Below, piece after piece: positions 46,365 through 57,128 of a stretch of DNA of 64,000 nucleotides; positions within the stretch are counted from its first letter, which is position 1, and every line of letters starts with the position of its first letter. Source of the stretch: Deltaproteobacteria bacterium HGW-Deltaproteobacteria-2 (GTDB lineage Bacteria > Desulfobacterota > Syntrophia > Syntrophales > Smithellaceae); assembly GCA_002840505.1 (NCBI GenBank), contig PHBC01000001.1, positions 375,901 through 439,900 of the forward strand, in the 5' to 3' direction. The notes beneath the pieces are model-generated. The model saw only the letters and a program-made list of their open reading frames with translations, was not told the origin of the DNA and made no database searches. The position numbers were made by a program, and so were the translations under genes.

Positions 46365-47240
46365 TTAGCCTTTGGCCAGAGCTTCCGTTCCGCCGACGAT
46401 ATCCATCAACTCTGCCGTAATCGCCGCCTGTCTGGCTTTATTCATTTTCAACGTCAATGAGCTAATCAACTCTTCGCAGTTGCTGGTCGCGTTATCCATC
46501 GCTGCCATCCTCGCTCCGTTTTCGCCTGCCGATGTTTCCAGCAGAGCACGGTAAACCAGAACGTGCACATACATCGGCAAAAGTTTCTGCAACAGAGCTT
46601 CTTCCGATGGTTCGTAAGCATAATCAAGGAATCTGTCCGGATCAACGTCAGCGTCTTGTCCGATAGAAGGCAGGGGAAATAATCGGACAACAGTTGGTTT
46701 CTGAACAGAGACATTCATGAACTGATTGTAAATCAGATAAAGTTCATCGTATTCTTCCTTGACAAAAGGCACGATAACCTCATCAGCTATGGATACTGCC
46801 AAAGTCATGTCAAACTTGCTTAAAACATCCACCTTTTGCGCCAAGACGTTGGCTTTTTTACGGAAATAATCTCTTCCTTTGCGTCCGACATTAATAAGAG
46901 CAACTTCTTTTCCGTCTTTGACTTTTTCTTTCATAAACCTTTCAGTCGCCTTGATCAGATTGGTATTAAAACCACCACACAGGCCACGATCGGATGTCAT
47001 ACAAATAACACGAAGTCTTCTGGGATCGCGCACGGCAAGAAGAGGATGCGACATGGTCTCCACGCGCAAGGCAAGACTGTTGAGCACATCCATGAATTTA
47101 CCGGCGTAAGGCCGGAAATTATCCATTTTCATCTGCGCTGATTTAAATTTTGAAGCAGCAACCATATTCATGGCGCGGGTAATCTGCTTCGTCTTTTGAA
47201 CAGCGGTTACTTTTCTTTTTATATCTTTTAGCGAGGCCAC
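46365..47240 (-). CDS. atpG: ATP synthase F1 gamma subunit
   Basis: 291 residues. N-terminal helix ASLKDIKRKVTAVQKTKQITRAMNMVAASKF and C-terminal helix ENGARMAAMDNATSNCEELISSLTLKMNKARQAAITAELMDIVGGTEAL form the rotating shaft; TSDRGLCGGFNTNL is the conserved central stretch. It is the canonical copy; a second, diverged gamma gene lies at 61609-62487. Confidence 0.97.
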   Translation of the reverse strand: MASLKDIKRKVTAVQKTKQITRAMNMVAASKFKSAQMKMDNFRPYAGKFMDVLNSLALRVETMSHPLLAVRDPRRLRVICMTSDRGLCGGFNTNLIKATERFMKEKVKDGKEVALINVGRKGRDYFRKKANVLAQKVDVLSKFDMTLAVSIADEVIVPFVKEEYDELYLIYNQFMNVSVQKPTVVRLFPLPSIGQDADVDPDRFLDYAYEPSEEALLQKLLPMYVHVLVYRALLETSAGENGARMAAMDNATSNCEELISSLTLKMNKARQAAITAELMDIVGGTEALAKG

Positions 47241-47316
47241 CTGGATTTCTCCTCAACTTTTTATATTGAACTTCAGTGAATTTTATTTACCAATGAAATC
47301 AAATTCAATTTCACAC

Positions 47317-48831
47317 TTATTCCGCTACAAAAACGGAATCAAAAGATGTCATAACTTCCTTCATCTTCTTTTCCAGATCGGGAGATATTATCTTCTTGTC
47401 TTCTATCTCCTTCATAATATCGGGATGTTTGCTTTCCACGAAACTTAGAAGTTGTTCCTCATATACACGAACCTTATCCACCTCGTATTTATCAATGAAT
47501 CCTTTGGTTCCGGCAAAGAGTACTACAATCTCCTGAGAAAGAGACATCGGCTTGAACTGCGGCTGTTTGAGTAATTCAACCAGACGAACACCGCGATCCA
47601 ACTGTGCCTGCGTTGATTTGTCCAGATCGGACCCGAACTGGGCAAAAGCCGCCAGTTCGCGATACTGAGCCAGATCGAGTTTCAGCGTTCCGGCAACCTG
47701 TTTCATAGCCTTAACCTGAGCCGCACCACCGACGCGGGAAACCGAAAGACCAACGTTAATCGCCGGACGAATACCGGAGAAGAACAAACTCGGTTCCAGA
47801 TAAACCTGGCCATCTGTAATGGAGATAACGTTCGTAGGAATATATGCGGAAACGTCACCGGCCTGTGTTTCAATAACCGGAAGAGCTGTAAGAGAACCGC
47901 CACCGAGTTCAGGGCTGACACGCGCCGCACGCTCGAGTAGTCGGGAGTGATTGTAGAAAATATCGCCGGGGAAAGCTTCACGTCCCGGCGGACGGCGCAG
48001 CAGCAGAGAAATCTGGCGATAGGCAACGGCCTGCTTGGACAAGTCATCGTAGATAATCAAGGCGTCCTGGCCGTTATCTCTGAAATATTCACCGATACTG
48101 CAACCGGCATAAGCGGCAACATATTGCAGCGTCGCGGGATCCGAAGCGCAACCGGCGACAACGCAGGTATAAGACAGAGCGTCATATTGTTTCAGTCTTT
48201 CCACAACCTGAGCCACTGTAGATTTTTTCTGGCCGATAGCAACATAGATACATTTCACACCGGTATCTTTCTGACGGATGATAGCATCAACTCCGATTGC
48301 TGTTTTACCTATCTGACGGTCTCCAATGATAAGCTCACGCTGACCACGTCCGATCGGCGTCATAGCGTCAATAGATTTGAGACCTGTATACATCGGCTGA
48401 TTAACCGGCTGGCGTTGAATAACACCGGGAGCGACCATTTCAATTCGGCGAAACTCTTTGGTTTCAATCGGTCCTTTTCCATCTAGCGGTTTCCCTGTAG
48501 CGTCAATAACGCGGCCCAGCAGAGCTTCACCGACGGGAACCTGAGCGATTTTACCGGTTCTCTTTACTATGTCACCTTCTTTGATGTGAGTAACTTCACC
48601 CAGAACGGCAACACCGACATTATCCGCTTCCAGATTGAGAACCATGCCTAAGATTCCGCCGGGAAATTCCAGAAGTTCCATCGCCATTGCATTCTGCACG
48701 CCGTATACTCGGGCAATACCGTCACCAACGGACAAGACTGTTCCGGTTTCGCTTATATCCAGCTTTTTCTCATAGCTTTTGATTTGCTCAGAAATAATTT
48801 GACTAATTTCTTCAGCTTTAATTGTTTCCAT
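47317..48831 (-). CDS. atpA: ATP synthase F1 alpha subunit
   Basis: 504 residues. Walker A GDRQIGKT (about 170-177), the [59 protein letters not shown] stretch and the N-terminal crown domain are typical. It forms the non-catalytic nucleotide sites. It starts 3 bp after the delta gene stop. A diverged second alpha gene is at the window end. Confidence 0.98.
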   Translation of the reverse strand: METIKAEEISQIISEQIKSYEKKLDISETGTVLSVGDGIARVYGVQNAMAMELLEFPGGILGMVLNLEADNVGVAVLGEVTHIKEGDIVKRTGKIAQVPVGEALLGRVIDATGKPLDGKGPIETKEFRRIEMVAPGVIQRQPVNQPMYTGLKSIDAMTPIGRGQRELIIGDRQIGKTAIGVDAIIRQKDTGVKCIYVAIGQKKSTVAQVVERLKQYDALSYTCVVAGCASDPATLQYVAAYAGCSIGEYFRDNGQDALIIYDDLSKQAVAYRQISLLLRRPPGREAFPGDIFYNHSRLLERAARVSPELGGGSLTALPVIETQAGDVSAYIPTNVISITDGQVYLEPSLFFSGIRPAINVGLSVSRVGGAAQVKAMKQVAGTLKLDLAQYRELAAFAQFGSDLDKSTQAQLDRGVRLVELLKQPQFKPMSLSQEIVVLFAGTKGFIDKYEVDKVRVYEEQLLSFVESKHPDIMKEIEDKKIISPDLEKKMKEVMTSFDSVFVAE

Positions 48832-48834
48832 GCC

Positions 48835-49377
48835 CTATCTTGCCTCCCCTAAGAGATTCCTCATATTGTTCAATTGATTTTTGATGCTGCCATCATAAAG
48901 TGTATCGCCAACTCCAATTACTACTCCACCCAAAAGAGAACGATCTTCTTCCACAGTCATCTCAACTTTCTTACCCATTGTTTTTTCCAGACTGGAGCTT
49001 ATGAAAGATCGCAACTCGTCAGAAAGGGCATATGCCGTTTTTACATTGACCCTTACTTTTTTCAGAGCTTCGTCCATTAATTGGCGATAGCAAATTACTA
49101 TATCATTCAAGATATCGATTCTTTTCTTATCCACCAGCAACCTTAAAAAGCTGATCGTCATGCCGGACAATTTAAGTTTGGCGATTACATTTTCCACAAC
49201 GCCTTTCTTGCTTGCCTGCTCAAAGACGGGATTAGCCAAAAAATCGCTTAAAGATTTATTTTGGGAAACAATTGACGCAAACTGACTAAGTTCATTATAA
49301 TACTGCTCTATTTGTTTTTGCTCATTCGCTATATCAAAAAAAGCACGCGCATAACGTTTGGAAATATTGCTGATCAA
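48835..49377 (-). CDS. atpH: ATP synthase F1 delta subunit
   Basis: 180 residues. The helical N-terminal domain (ISKRYARAFFDIANEQKQIEQYYNELSQF) and the conserved C-terminal EKTMGKKVEMTVEEDRSLLGGVVIGVGDTLYDGSIKNQLNNMR identify delta/OSCP, which clamps the stator to F1. It overlaps atpF by 4 nt. Confidence 0.95.
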   Translation of the reverse strand: MISNISKRYARAFFDIANEQKQIEQYYNELSQFASIVSQNKSLSDFLANPVFEQASKKGVVENVIAKLKLSGMTISFLRLLVDKKRIDILNDIVICYRQLMDEALKKVRVNVKTAYALSDELRSFISSSLEKTMGKKVEMTVEEDRSLLGGVVIGVGDTLYDGSIKNQLNNMRNLLGEAR

Positions 49378-49952
49378 TGTTTGATTACCACCTTTTCCAT
49401 ATATTCTTTAACCATTGTTTCGTGATCTTGTGCCGTAATACTTCGTTTAAGAATTTCTTCAGCCATTTGCACGGACACTTGAACTGATTGCGCTTTTAGC
49501 TGATCTGCTGCTTTTTTCAGCTCCTGCTCAATACGCGCACGAGCATCTTCTTTCATCTTTTGGGCGGTTTTTTCGGCATCTTCGATGATCTTTTGTTTTT
49601 CAGTTACACCCTGAGCTTTAATCATCTCAAAAATACCGTCTATTTCCGTTGATGCTTTATCGAGTTTTTCCGAATATTCGCGGTATTTTTTTTCGGCCTC
49701 CGCCTTTTTCTCTACCGATTTTTCAAGAGTTTCTTTAATTTCTACACGACGGCCGGCAAAAAACTCTTTCATCTTGGCGGCTAAAAGCCAATAAAGCAAC
49801 CCCACTAAAAGAACAAAGTCAAAAGCCTTTTTGCCTAAATCAATCCACTTATTGCCCTCGTGACCGCCCTCGGCTTCACCTGAAGCAAAAGCAACACCGG
49901 CCACAATCAGCAGAACGACTATCGTAAGAAAGGAAGAAAGTGTTTTTTTCAT
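49374..49952 (-). CDS. atpF: ATP synthase F0 b subunit
   Basis: 192 residues. A signal-peptide-like hydrophobic N-terminus (KTLSSFLTIVVLLIVAGVAFASG) is followed by a second membrane segment (about 45-62) and a long charged coiled coil (IKETLEKSVEKKAEAEKKYREYSEKLD... AEEILKRSITAQDHETMVKEYMEKVV). This two-part N-terminus is common in deltaproteobacterial b subunits. It is the stator stalk and overlaps b' and delta genes by 4 nt each. Confidence 0.92.
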   Translation of the reverse strand: MKKTLSSFLTIVVLLIVAGVAFASGEAEGGHEGNKWIDLGKKAFDFVLLVGLLYWLLAAKMKEFFAGRRVEIKETLEKSVEKKAEAEKKYREYSEKLDKASTEIDGIFEMIKAQGVTEKQKIIEDAEKTAQKMKEDARARIEQELKKAADQLKAQSVQVSVQMAEEILKRSITAQDHETMVKEYMEKVVIKH

Positions 49953-50383
49953 TGCACCGACCTCCCCAATACTTTCTGAGCAATCTGCACAGATAATTCT
50001 TGAGAATGGCCATCCAAAATCAATTTGGCCTTCTCAACTTCCTTATCCATCTTCTGTTGAAACTCGCGCGCGATAACAGGTATTTCATTGCGAACAACAT
50101 CAACAATGTTTTTAGCCTGATTTGCGCCCTCCTGAATTATTTCTTTTTTCGCTTCTGTTGCTTTAATTTTGGCTTGTTTTAGTTTTTCCTCATATTCAGC
50201 AACTCTTTTTTCCACAGATTCATTAAAAAGTCTGATTTCGTTTTCCGACTCTTCCAATTGTTTTTTGCGTCGGTCGATTATGGACAGGATTGGTTTATAC
50301 AGCAGAATGTTAAGGACAAAAACTAAAGCCAGGAAAATAACCATTTGGATCAACATCGTGTAATCAGGAATAACTGTAACCAT
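49949..50383 (-). CDS. atpF': ATP synthase F0 b' subunit
   Basis: 144 residues. One membrane helix (residues 8-28, TMLIQMVIFLALVFVLNILLY) and an extended coiled coil (RRKKQLEESENEIRLFNESVEKRVAEYEEKLKQAKIKATEAK) pair it with b to form a b/b' heterodimeric stator. It is the first gene of the operon. No a (atpB) or c (atpE) gene is adjacent. Confidence 0.9.
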   Translation of the reverse strand: MVTVIPDYTMLIQMVIFLALVFVLNILLYKPILSIIDRRKKQLEESENEIRLFNESVEKRVAEYEEKLKQAKIKATEAKKEIIQEGANQAKNIVDVVRNEIPVIAREFQQKMDKEVEKAKLILDGHSQELSVQIAQKVLGRSVQ

Positions 50384-50728
50384 TTTTTACCTCTGTTTAT
50401 CTGTTGCAAGTTCTATAAACATCACATGCAAACATTTGGCAGTTTTTATCAGTATGCATAGCTTCAAAAGTGCATGAAGTTTTATACTCACGTGTGTTTT
50501 GAATATTTTAAATCGAAGAACCAGAAATTTTACTTTTGATACTCCTGATACTCAAAACCGTGAGGTTACTAATCACAACATTATTTGCTTGTCAAGTATT
50601 TTCTGACCAGCAGTCTACTTTTTTATAAATGATTATTATAACAACGAAAACAGGCAAAAAGAGATTAATACTGATGTAAACAAATGTTTTTTTATAAAAA
50701 AGGTCTTGAGTGCAGGTTGCATTCCTGA
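50384..50728. other. ATP synthase promoter region
   Basis: 345 bp without a gene. On the minus strand TTGACA (50590-50595) with a poor TAGTAA -10 (18-bp spacer, 50566-50571) is the best promoter candidate for the ATP synthase operon. The rest is A/T-rich with no obvious dyads. Confidence 0.35.
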
Positions 50729-51106
50729 TCAATCCGCCTGATGAACATCCTTTTTTTTCTCAATTGCTTCAGCCATATGCGCCCGACCATCAAAAAGGGC
50801 GCCTTCTTCCATGATAAATACCGGAGCATTAACATCGCCCAGAAATTTGCCTGTGGAGTGGATATTAATTTTTTCTTTTACCTCAATATTGCCCTGCACG
50901 TCACCACTTATAAAAATACTTTTAACCGCAATGTCAGCTTTAACCAGCGCGCCTTCTCCAACGACTAATGATCCTTGTCCGTGAATTTCTCCCTGGAAAT
51001 TGCCGTCAATGCGAACAGATCCGTTAAAGATAAGTTTGCCGATAAACTCCGCTCCCTGACCTAGAAAAGCCTTAATCTCTTCAACTTCTTTCTTTTTCTC
51101 CCACAC
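50729..51106 (-). CDS. Bactofilin
   Basis: 125 residues from GTG 51106, which has AAGGAG 6 nt upstream; an ATG lies 33 nt farther up without one. The bactofilin beta-helix repeats are clear: FLGQGAEFIGKLIFNGSVRIDGNFQGEIHGQGSLVVGEGALVKADIAVKSIFISGDVQGNIEVKEKINIHSTGKFLGDVNAPVFIMEEGALFDG. Bactofilins polymerise into cytoskeletal scaffolds for shape or stalk growth. Next to the rod-shape operon and in the same direction, this one may work with MreB-dependent wall synthesis. Confidence 0.9.
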   Translation of the reverse strand: MWEKKKEVEEIKAFLGQGAEFIGKLIFNGSVRIDGNFQGEIHGQGSLVVGEGALVKADIAVKSIFISGDVQGNIEVKEKINIHSTGKFLGDVNAPVFIMEEGALFDGRAHMAEAIEKKKDVHQAD

Positions 51107-51175
51107 ATCATTCTCCTTGTAGTTTTGGTACCAAATCACGTTAATTAATTTAGTTTTACAAAGACCAATTACTAG

Positions 51176-51309
51176 CCCCGATAAACGGGATAAGTCCCGC
51201 CCTTACGGGGTAAGCGCGTTAATGAATTTGCTGTTAATTAGCAAGCAAACTCAAACTTGCTAATGCTTTAACGAAATTATTTTCTGCCAGATAACGCAGA
51301 AAATAATTT
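51176..51309. other. Cluster of hairpins between bactofilin and rodA
   Basis: Three stem-loops in 130 bp: CCCCG...CGGGG (51177-51211), TTAGCAAG/CTTGCTAA (about 51237-51262), and a perfect 14-bp stem AAATTATTTTCTGC / GCAGAAAATAATTT (51274-51287, 51296-51309) with an 8-nt loop. The last, 9 bp after the rodA stop, may end the rod-shape transcript. Confidence 0.5.
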
Positions 51310-51317
51310 TTAACTTA

Positions 51318-52430
51318 CTAACGCTGCAGAATAAATCTGCGTGCACTTACATTCATTAATAACCCTATGGCCGCCAGTAAAGAAAACATTGCCGATCCCC
51401 CGTAACTGAAAAAAGGAAGCGGTATACCAACAACCGGTAAGATTCCTAAAACCATTCCTATATTAATAAAAACTTCCCATGAGATAAGAGCGGTTATTCC
51501 AAACGCTATAATTGTGCCTAATAAATCTCTGGCTTGCAAGGCAATTTTTAATCCCCAAAAGATTATAGACATAAACATTATAATCAACACCAGTCCGCCT
51601 ATAAAACCCCATTCCTCAGCAAAAACGGAAAAGATAAAATCAGTTTGCTGTTCAGGTAAAAATTTCAGCTGAGTTTGCGAACCTTTTAAAAAACCTTTGC
51701 CCAAAATTTCTCCGGAACCAACAGCAATCATTGATTGGATGATATGATAACCAGTGCCCAAAGGATCGTTTTCGGGATTAAGAAATGTAATCAATCGTTC
51801 TTTTTGATAATCTTTTAAAAAATGCCAGCCAATGGGAATTGATATCAGAACACCTGCTGAAACAATTAGCAGAGATTTCCATTCTATTCCCATGAAAAAA
51901 ACTATAGAAACAAAAATAATAAACAGGATCAAAGCCGTACCTAAATCCGGCTGTTTTAAAATCAACAAAAACGGCGCTACAACGATTAAAAAAGGAACAA
52001 AGAGTTCCTCCAATTTGTATGGCTCATTGGATTTGTGATCTTCAAAATAACGCGCCAGAGTAATTATTATCACCAGTTTCATCAGTTCCGAAGGTTGAAG
52101 GGCAAAGCCGCCCGCCCCCAGCCACCGTTGCGACCCGTGTGCCGAATAACCAAAAAGAAAGACACAAATCAGAAGCGCTATAGAGATACCGTAAATCACG
52201 TAAGCTGCCTGAATGATTACCCGGTAATCAACGAAAAAAATTATTATCATAAAAATTAATCCCAAGGCGATCCACTGAATTTGTTTCAGGTAAAAAGAAG
52301 ATTGCCCTTCGGCGCTGAAGCCTGTGGAATATATATTTAAGGTGCCGATCGCACAAACGGAAAGCACCAGACCTAAAAGCGTCCAATCAAAATGCTGAAA
52401 AATACGACGATCAAATTTTAAGAAAATCAT
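51318..52430 (-). CDS. rodA: Rod shape-determining SEDS protein RodA
   Basis: 370 residues, ten or so membrane segments. GSQRWLGAGGFALQPSELMKLVIIITLARYF, KQPDLGTALI, GSGEILGKGFLKGSQTQLKFLPEQQTDFIFSVFAEEWGF and IGMVLGILPVVGIPLPFFSYGGSAMFSLLAAIGLLMNV are the SEDS signature. RodA polymerises glycan strands with PBP2 during cell elongation. It is separated from mrdA by 225 bp containing repeat sequence. Confidence 0.96.
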   Translation of the reverse strand: MIFLKFDRRIFQHFDWTLLGLVLSVCAIGTLNIYSTGFSAEGQSSFYLKQIQWIALGLIFMIIIFFVDYRVIIQAAYVIYGISIALLICVFLFGYSAHGSQRWLGAGGFALQPSELMKLVIIITLARYFEDHKSNEPYKLEELFVPFLIVVAPFLLILKQPDLGTALILFIIFVSIVFFMGIEWKSLLIVSAGVLISIPIGWHFLKDYQKERLITFLNPENDPLGTGYHIIQSMIAVGSGEILGKGFLKGSQTQLKFLPEQQTDFIFSVFAEEWGFIGGLVLIIMFMSIIFWGLKIALQARDLLGTIIAFGITALISWEVFINIGMVLGILPVVGIPLPFFSYGGSAMFSLLAAIGLLMNVSARRFILQR

Positions 52431-52597
52431 TAATATGCCTCAAACATTTAATTCAAACCGTATGCGCTTCGCCTAAAACTTAATTACTTAAAACATTCTT
52501 CCTGGATTTCCGATCAACCAGCATTCGCCGGTCTTCAAGTCGGGAATGACAGAGGAGATTTTTCCATTCACCATTCACCTTGCGTCGCTGCGCTCCT

Positions 52598-52655
52598 GGG
52601 ATAATTCGACTTGCAAATTTCACTACACTACGCTTGTGAAATTTGAGTCTCATTA
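52598..52655 (-). repeat. Dispersed repeat TAATGAGACTC...GTCGAATTATCCC, copy 3
   Basis: Minus strand: starts TAATGAGACTC at 52655, immediately after the TAG stop of mrdA, and ends GTCGAATTATCCC at 52598. The interior holds a perfect AAATTTCAC/GTGAAATTT stem. Confidence 0.7.
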
Positions 52656-54515
52656 CTATTCACTGTTCACGACTTTTTTATCTTTTTTCTTTCCTTCAAA
52701 ATACGCGCTCAAAATTTTACGGGCAACCGGAGCAGCAACCGCGCCGCCACCACCGGCATTCTCCAAAATAACCGCAACTGCTATTTCCGGATTCTTCAAT
52801 GGAGCATAGCAAGCAAACAAAGCATGATCTTTCTGAAAAGCGGCAAGCCTTTTCGCCCGGCGGGCTATTTCATTTTGCGGCAAACCAAGAACCTGTGAAG
52901 TTCCCGTCTTGCCGCAGACATCAATACCTGATAATTTTGCGTTTTTACCGGTGCCGCCGGGTTCATTAACCACGCCCCACAAAGCACTGTTCAGAATCTC
53001 AATTGTTTTTGGGTTTAAATTTAATTCACCTTCTTTTTCCGGTGAAAATTCCTTATATATTTTCCCATCCGTAGATTCGATGTATTTGACTAAACGCGGC
53101 CGCCACAAAGTACCTCCATTGGCAAAAGCGCCGAAAGCGTTGGCCAATTGCAACGGAGTAACCAAATTAAATCCTTGCCCGATGGATACGGATATTGTTT
53201 CTCCCATCTGCCATGGACTTTTCTTCCGTTTTAATTTCCATTCCTTAGTGGGCACCAGACCGCCTTTTTCATTAGGTAAATCAATACCGGCTATCCCCCC
53301 CAGGCCGAAACGTTTTGCGTACTCGGCTATTTTGTCCACTCCCAGCATTTTCCCCACCGTATAGAAATATACATCACACGATTCAACAATTGCTTTGTGA
53401 AGATTTACATAGCCATGGCCATGTTTGTTCCAACAACGATAAGTTCGGTTGCCCAGAGTAAAAGAACCATTACAAAATATTTTAGTATCAGGAGTAATAA
53501 CACCTTCTTCCAAAGCGGCGGCGGCAACAATAAGTTTGTAGGTTGAACCGGGAGGATATTGCCCGGAAATCGCCTTATTGGATAAAGGAGCCAATGGATT
53601 GTTTTGCAGTTTTTCCCATTGTTCATAAGAAATCCCGCTGTTGAATAAATTAGGGTCAAAAGAAGGCGCACTGAACATAGCCAGAACCGAACCATCGCGC
53701 ACATCCAGAACAACAGCAGCTCCGGATCTGCCCACGAGAGCCTCTCCTGTCGCTTTCTGCAACTCAGCATCAAGGTTCAACACTATATTGTAACCGGAGA
53801 CGGGATCAATCCGTCCCAGATTTTTTATTTCTTTTCCGTAAACATTTACCTCTACCAGTTCCGCTCCACGGCGGCCACGTATGTAAGAATCGAATTTTTT
53901 TTCCACGCCATGTTTTCCCAAAACATCGCCGTAAGCGTATCTGCCTTCGCTTTTTTCCAGATCTTCTCTGCTGATTTCTCCCGTGTAGCCGATAACCGGA
54001 GCCAGCATTTCTCCATCCAGATACAAGCGAATCGGCGATACATCAACATATATGCCCGGCAAATCCAATGCATTGGTTTCGACAAGAGCAACTTTTTCCA
54101 TGCTCACATTTTTTTCTAATTTGATCGGCGAATATGGTTTTGCGTTTTTAGAAATAGACTGATCGTATAAAAACTCCAGCGATTTATTTCGATAGAGGTT
54201 TTTAAGTTTCTCAATTGATAACTCGTTGCCTTTTTTTTTGTTGGGTATGTAAATAACGTCAAAGGAAGGCATGTTATCGACAAGAACAACGCCGTTACGG
54301 TCCATGATCAGACCGCGCAGAGGCTTGAGATTCCGAAAACGAACAGAATTATTTTCCGATTTCTGCCTGTATTCCGCTCCTTTGACAATTTGTAAATATC
54401 CCAGCCTGGCAAGCAGAATGGAAAGGGCAATCAACAAAAAAGATCCGGCTATTCTAAATTTCTGTCTGAACTCGGGTGGCTCCTGCCCGTTTAACAGGTT
54501 AGGCTGTTTTTTCAT
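52656..54515 (-). CDS. mrdA: Penicillin-binding protein 2
   Basis: 619 residues. A short cytoplasmic N-terminus and one membrane helix (about 26-48) lead to the dimerisation domain and a transpeptidase domain with SxxK (Ser324-Thr-Tyr-Lys), SCD and KTGT (GKTGTSQV). It cross-links peptidoglycan during elongation, together with RodA. The last residues (VVNSE, then TAG) are read from a GTGAATAG-type repeat. It overlaps mreD by 17 nt. Confidence 0.96.
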   Translation of the reverse strand: MKKQPNLLNGQEPPEFRQKFRIAGSFLLIALSILLARLGYLQIVKGAEYRQKSENNSVRFRNLKPLRGLIMDRNGVVLVDNMPSFDVIYIPNKKKGNELSIEKLKNLYRNKSLEFLYDQSISKNAKPYSPIKLEKNVSMEKVALVETNALDLPGIYVDVSPIRLYLDGEMLAPVIGYTGEISREDLEKSEGRYAYGDVLGKHGVEKKFDSYIRGRRGAELVEVNVYGKEIKNLGRIDPVSGYNIVLNLDAELQKATGEALVGRSGAAVVLDVRDGSVLAMFSAPSFDPNLFNSGISYEQWEKLQNNPLAPLSNKAISGQYPPGSTYKLIVAAAALEEGVITPDTKIFCNGSFTLGNRTYRCWNKHGHGYVNLHKAIVESCDVYFYTVGKMLGVDKIAEYAKRFGLGGIAGIDLPNEKGGLVPTKEWKLKRKKSPWQMGETISVSIGQGFNLVTPLQLANAFGAFANGGTLWRPRLVKYIESTDGKIYKEFSPEKEGELNLNPKTIEILNSALWGVVNEPGGTGKNAKLSGIDVCGKTGTSQVLGLPQNEIARRAKRLAAFQKDHALFACYAPLKNPEIAVAVILENAGGGGAVAAPVARKILSAYFEGKKKDKKVVNSE

Positions 54516-54993
54516 AAAAAAACACCTCCACCCGATGCATCATATAAAAAAATACGGGAGCAAACAGACCGACAATCAGAGACTTCGGCAAAAGAACAAA
54601 ATATATGTTCATCAATACATCATATTTAAACGCTAAATAATAAAATAAAATAACAATGAGATCTTCCAGAAAAGCGCAGGAAAAACTAAACAAGGCAATA
54701 ATGTATTTTTTTTCAGCAGCCAGCCGACTCGAAGCAAAAAATGAAAATAAAAAAATGACGACATAAATAAAAGTGAATAATCCCAGCATCGAACCGGCAA
54801 CACAATCAAATACAAATCCGACAATGAATGCCAGGACTGCGCCCCTGGCTAAATCAAGACGAAATCCGGCATAAATGACAACTATTAACGACAGCTCAAA
54901 AACCAACCGGCCGGAAAAAATTACATCAGTAATAGTTGATTGCAGTATTACTAATATTATCGATAAAAATGGCAGTAATAAATAATAAATCAT
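54499..54993 (-). CDS. mreD: Rod shape-determining protein MreD
   Basis: 164 residues, five membrane segments. VVIYAGFRLDLARGAVLAFIVGFVFDCVAGSMLGLFTFIYV matches the MreD core. It is an elongasome membrane component. It overlaps mreC by 4 nt and mrdA by 17 nt. Confidence 0.9.
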   Translation of the reverse strand: MIYYLLLPFLSIILVILQSTITDVIFSGRLVFELSLIVVIYAGFRLDLARGAVLAFIVGFVFDCVAGSMLGLFTFIYVVIFLFSFFASSRLAAEKKYIIALFSFSCAFLEDLIVILFYYLAFKYDVLMNIYFVLLPKSLIVGLFAPVFFYMMHRVEVFFYEKTA

Positions 54994-55823
54994 TGTTGTT
55001 TAGTCTTATTTCCCGAGGAAGCCAAAATCAGTACTTCTTCCAATTTGGAAAAATCAACGAACGGAGCAACATTAATTTTCAAAAAAAGGCTGGCCTCCAG
55101 CCGGTCAACATGACTGACTTGACCAATCAGCAAACCCTTGGGAAATACTCCACCCATGCCGGAAGAAATAATTACGTCTCCTTCCTGAACATCCTGAGTT
55201 TTAGAAATATATTTTAATATGAGACCTCGGGAACCCGCGCCACTGATAATTCCCTGCATTCGCGTCCGTTGCACAATCGCGTCAATATTGCTGTTTTCAT
55301 CGATAAACAACAGCACTTTGGAGGCGTGCCAGGAAACATCAACCAGACGGCCGATTAAACCCGGAGGCACGACGACCGGCATGCCGGTTTTCAGTCCTTG
55401 AACTGTGCCTTTATTAATCAATATCGTCTTGGAAAGCGCAGCCTGTTCCCGGCCAATGACTCGCGCGGGAATAAAGTTGTAATTATAATCATCTGTAAGA
55501 GATAGAAGCTTTTTTAGTCTTTGTGCTTCCAGGTAGCTCTCTTGATATGAAATTATGACCGATTTGAGTTCGTTGATTTTCTTCTTTAAGTTTTTATTTT
55601 CTTCTTCAATGCCAACCAGAAAAATGTAGTGCAGCCAGGCATCTCTTATACTTTTGATGGAAGCGTTCAAGCCTTTTTGTACGGGCGCAACTGCCTGTAA
55701 TACGATTTTGCTGAAAAAACCTCCTTCCGCCCCATACTTTAAGTTAAATGAAAGCATCATCAGGGCAATGACAAGAAGAGCAATGATCAAGATAGCTGTT
55801 TTGTATTTCCTTAAAAAAAACAT
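54990..55823 (-). CDS. mreC: Rod shape-determining protein MreC
   Basis: 277 residues. A membrane helix (9-26), a coiled coil (about 65-115, EEENKNLKKKINELKSVII) and two beta domains (FIPARVIGREQAALSKTILINKGTVQGLKTGMPVV; VLLFIDENSNIDAIVQRTRMQGIISGAGSRGL) are the MreC architecture. It organises PBP2/RodA in the periplasm. It follows mreB by 82 bp. Confidence 0.94.
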   Translation of the reverse strand: MFFLRKYKTAILIIALLVIALMMLSFNLKYGAEGGFFSKIVLQAVAPVQKGLNASIKSIRDAWLHYIFLVGIEEENKNLKKKINELKSVIISYQESYLEAQRLKKLLSLTDDYNYNFIPARVIGREQAALSKTILINKGTVQGLKTGMPVVVPPGLIGRLVDVSWHASKVLLFIDENSNIDAIVQRTRMQGIISGAGSRGLILKYISKTQDVQEGDVIISSGMGGVFPKGLLIGQVSHVDRLEASLFLKINVAPFVDFSKLEEVLILASSGNKTKQQ

Positions 55824-55905
55824 TTTTTACCCAACAGGAAAATAATTATAACGCTGCATCGAACGCTATCTGCCACAATAAATTGTATTATGTCCCGGAC
55901 GTTTT

Positions 55906-56943
<1,038 letters not shown>

Positions 56944-56998
56944 TTATCCTCCTGTTTTTTCACAAATTAATATAATAACTTTCCCCACAGAGTGATTT

Positions 56999-57027
56999 TC
57001 TATACCGTATTTCATTATCCTAATCAA
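56999..57027 (-). promoter_or_regulatory. Putative mreB promoter
   Basis: Minus strand TTGATT (57022-57027), 17 bp, TATAGA (56999-57004), 56 bp before the mreB ATG. Confidence 0.5.
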
Positions 57028-57044
57028 CGCCTTTTTAAATTATG

Positions 57045-57098
57045 TTTGCATTTTGCAAATGACTATAATAATAAGGCAAAAGTTTCATTTGCTATAAT
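57045..57098 (+). promoter_or_regulatory. Putative promoter and dyad upstream of the foldase gene
   Basis: An extended -10, TGCTATAAT (TATAAT at 57093-57098), lies 30 bp before the ATG; no good -35 is seen. A dyad TTTGCA-TTT-TGCAAA (57045-57059) lies upstream, between the two divergent promoters. Confidence 0.4.
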
Positions 57099-57128
57099 AC
57101 AAATTCATTATCCTTTCGAGGTGATTTT

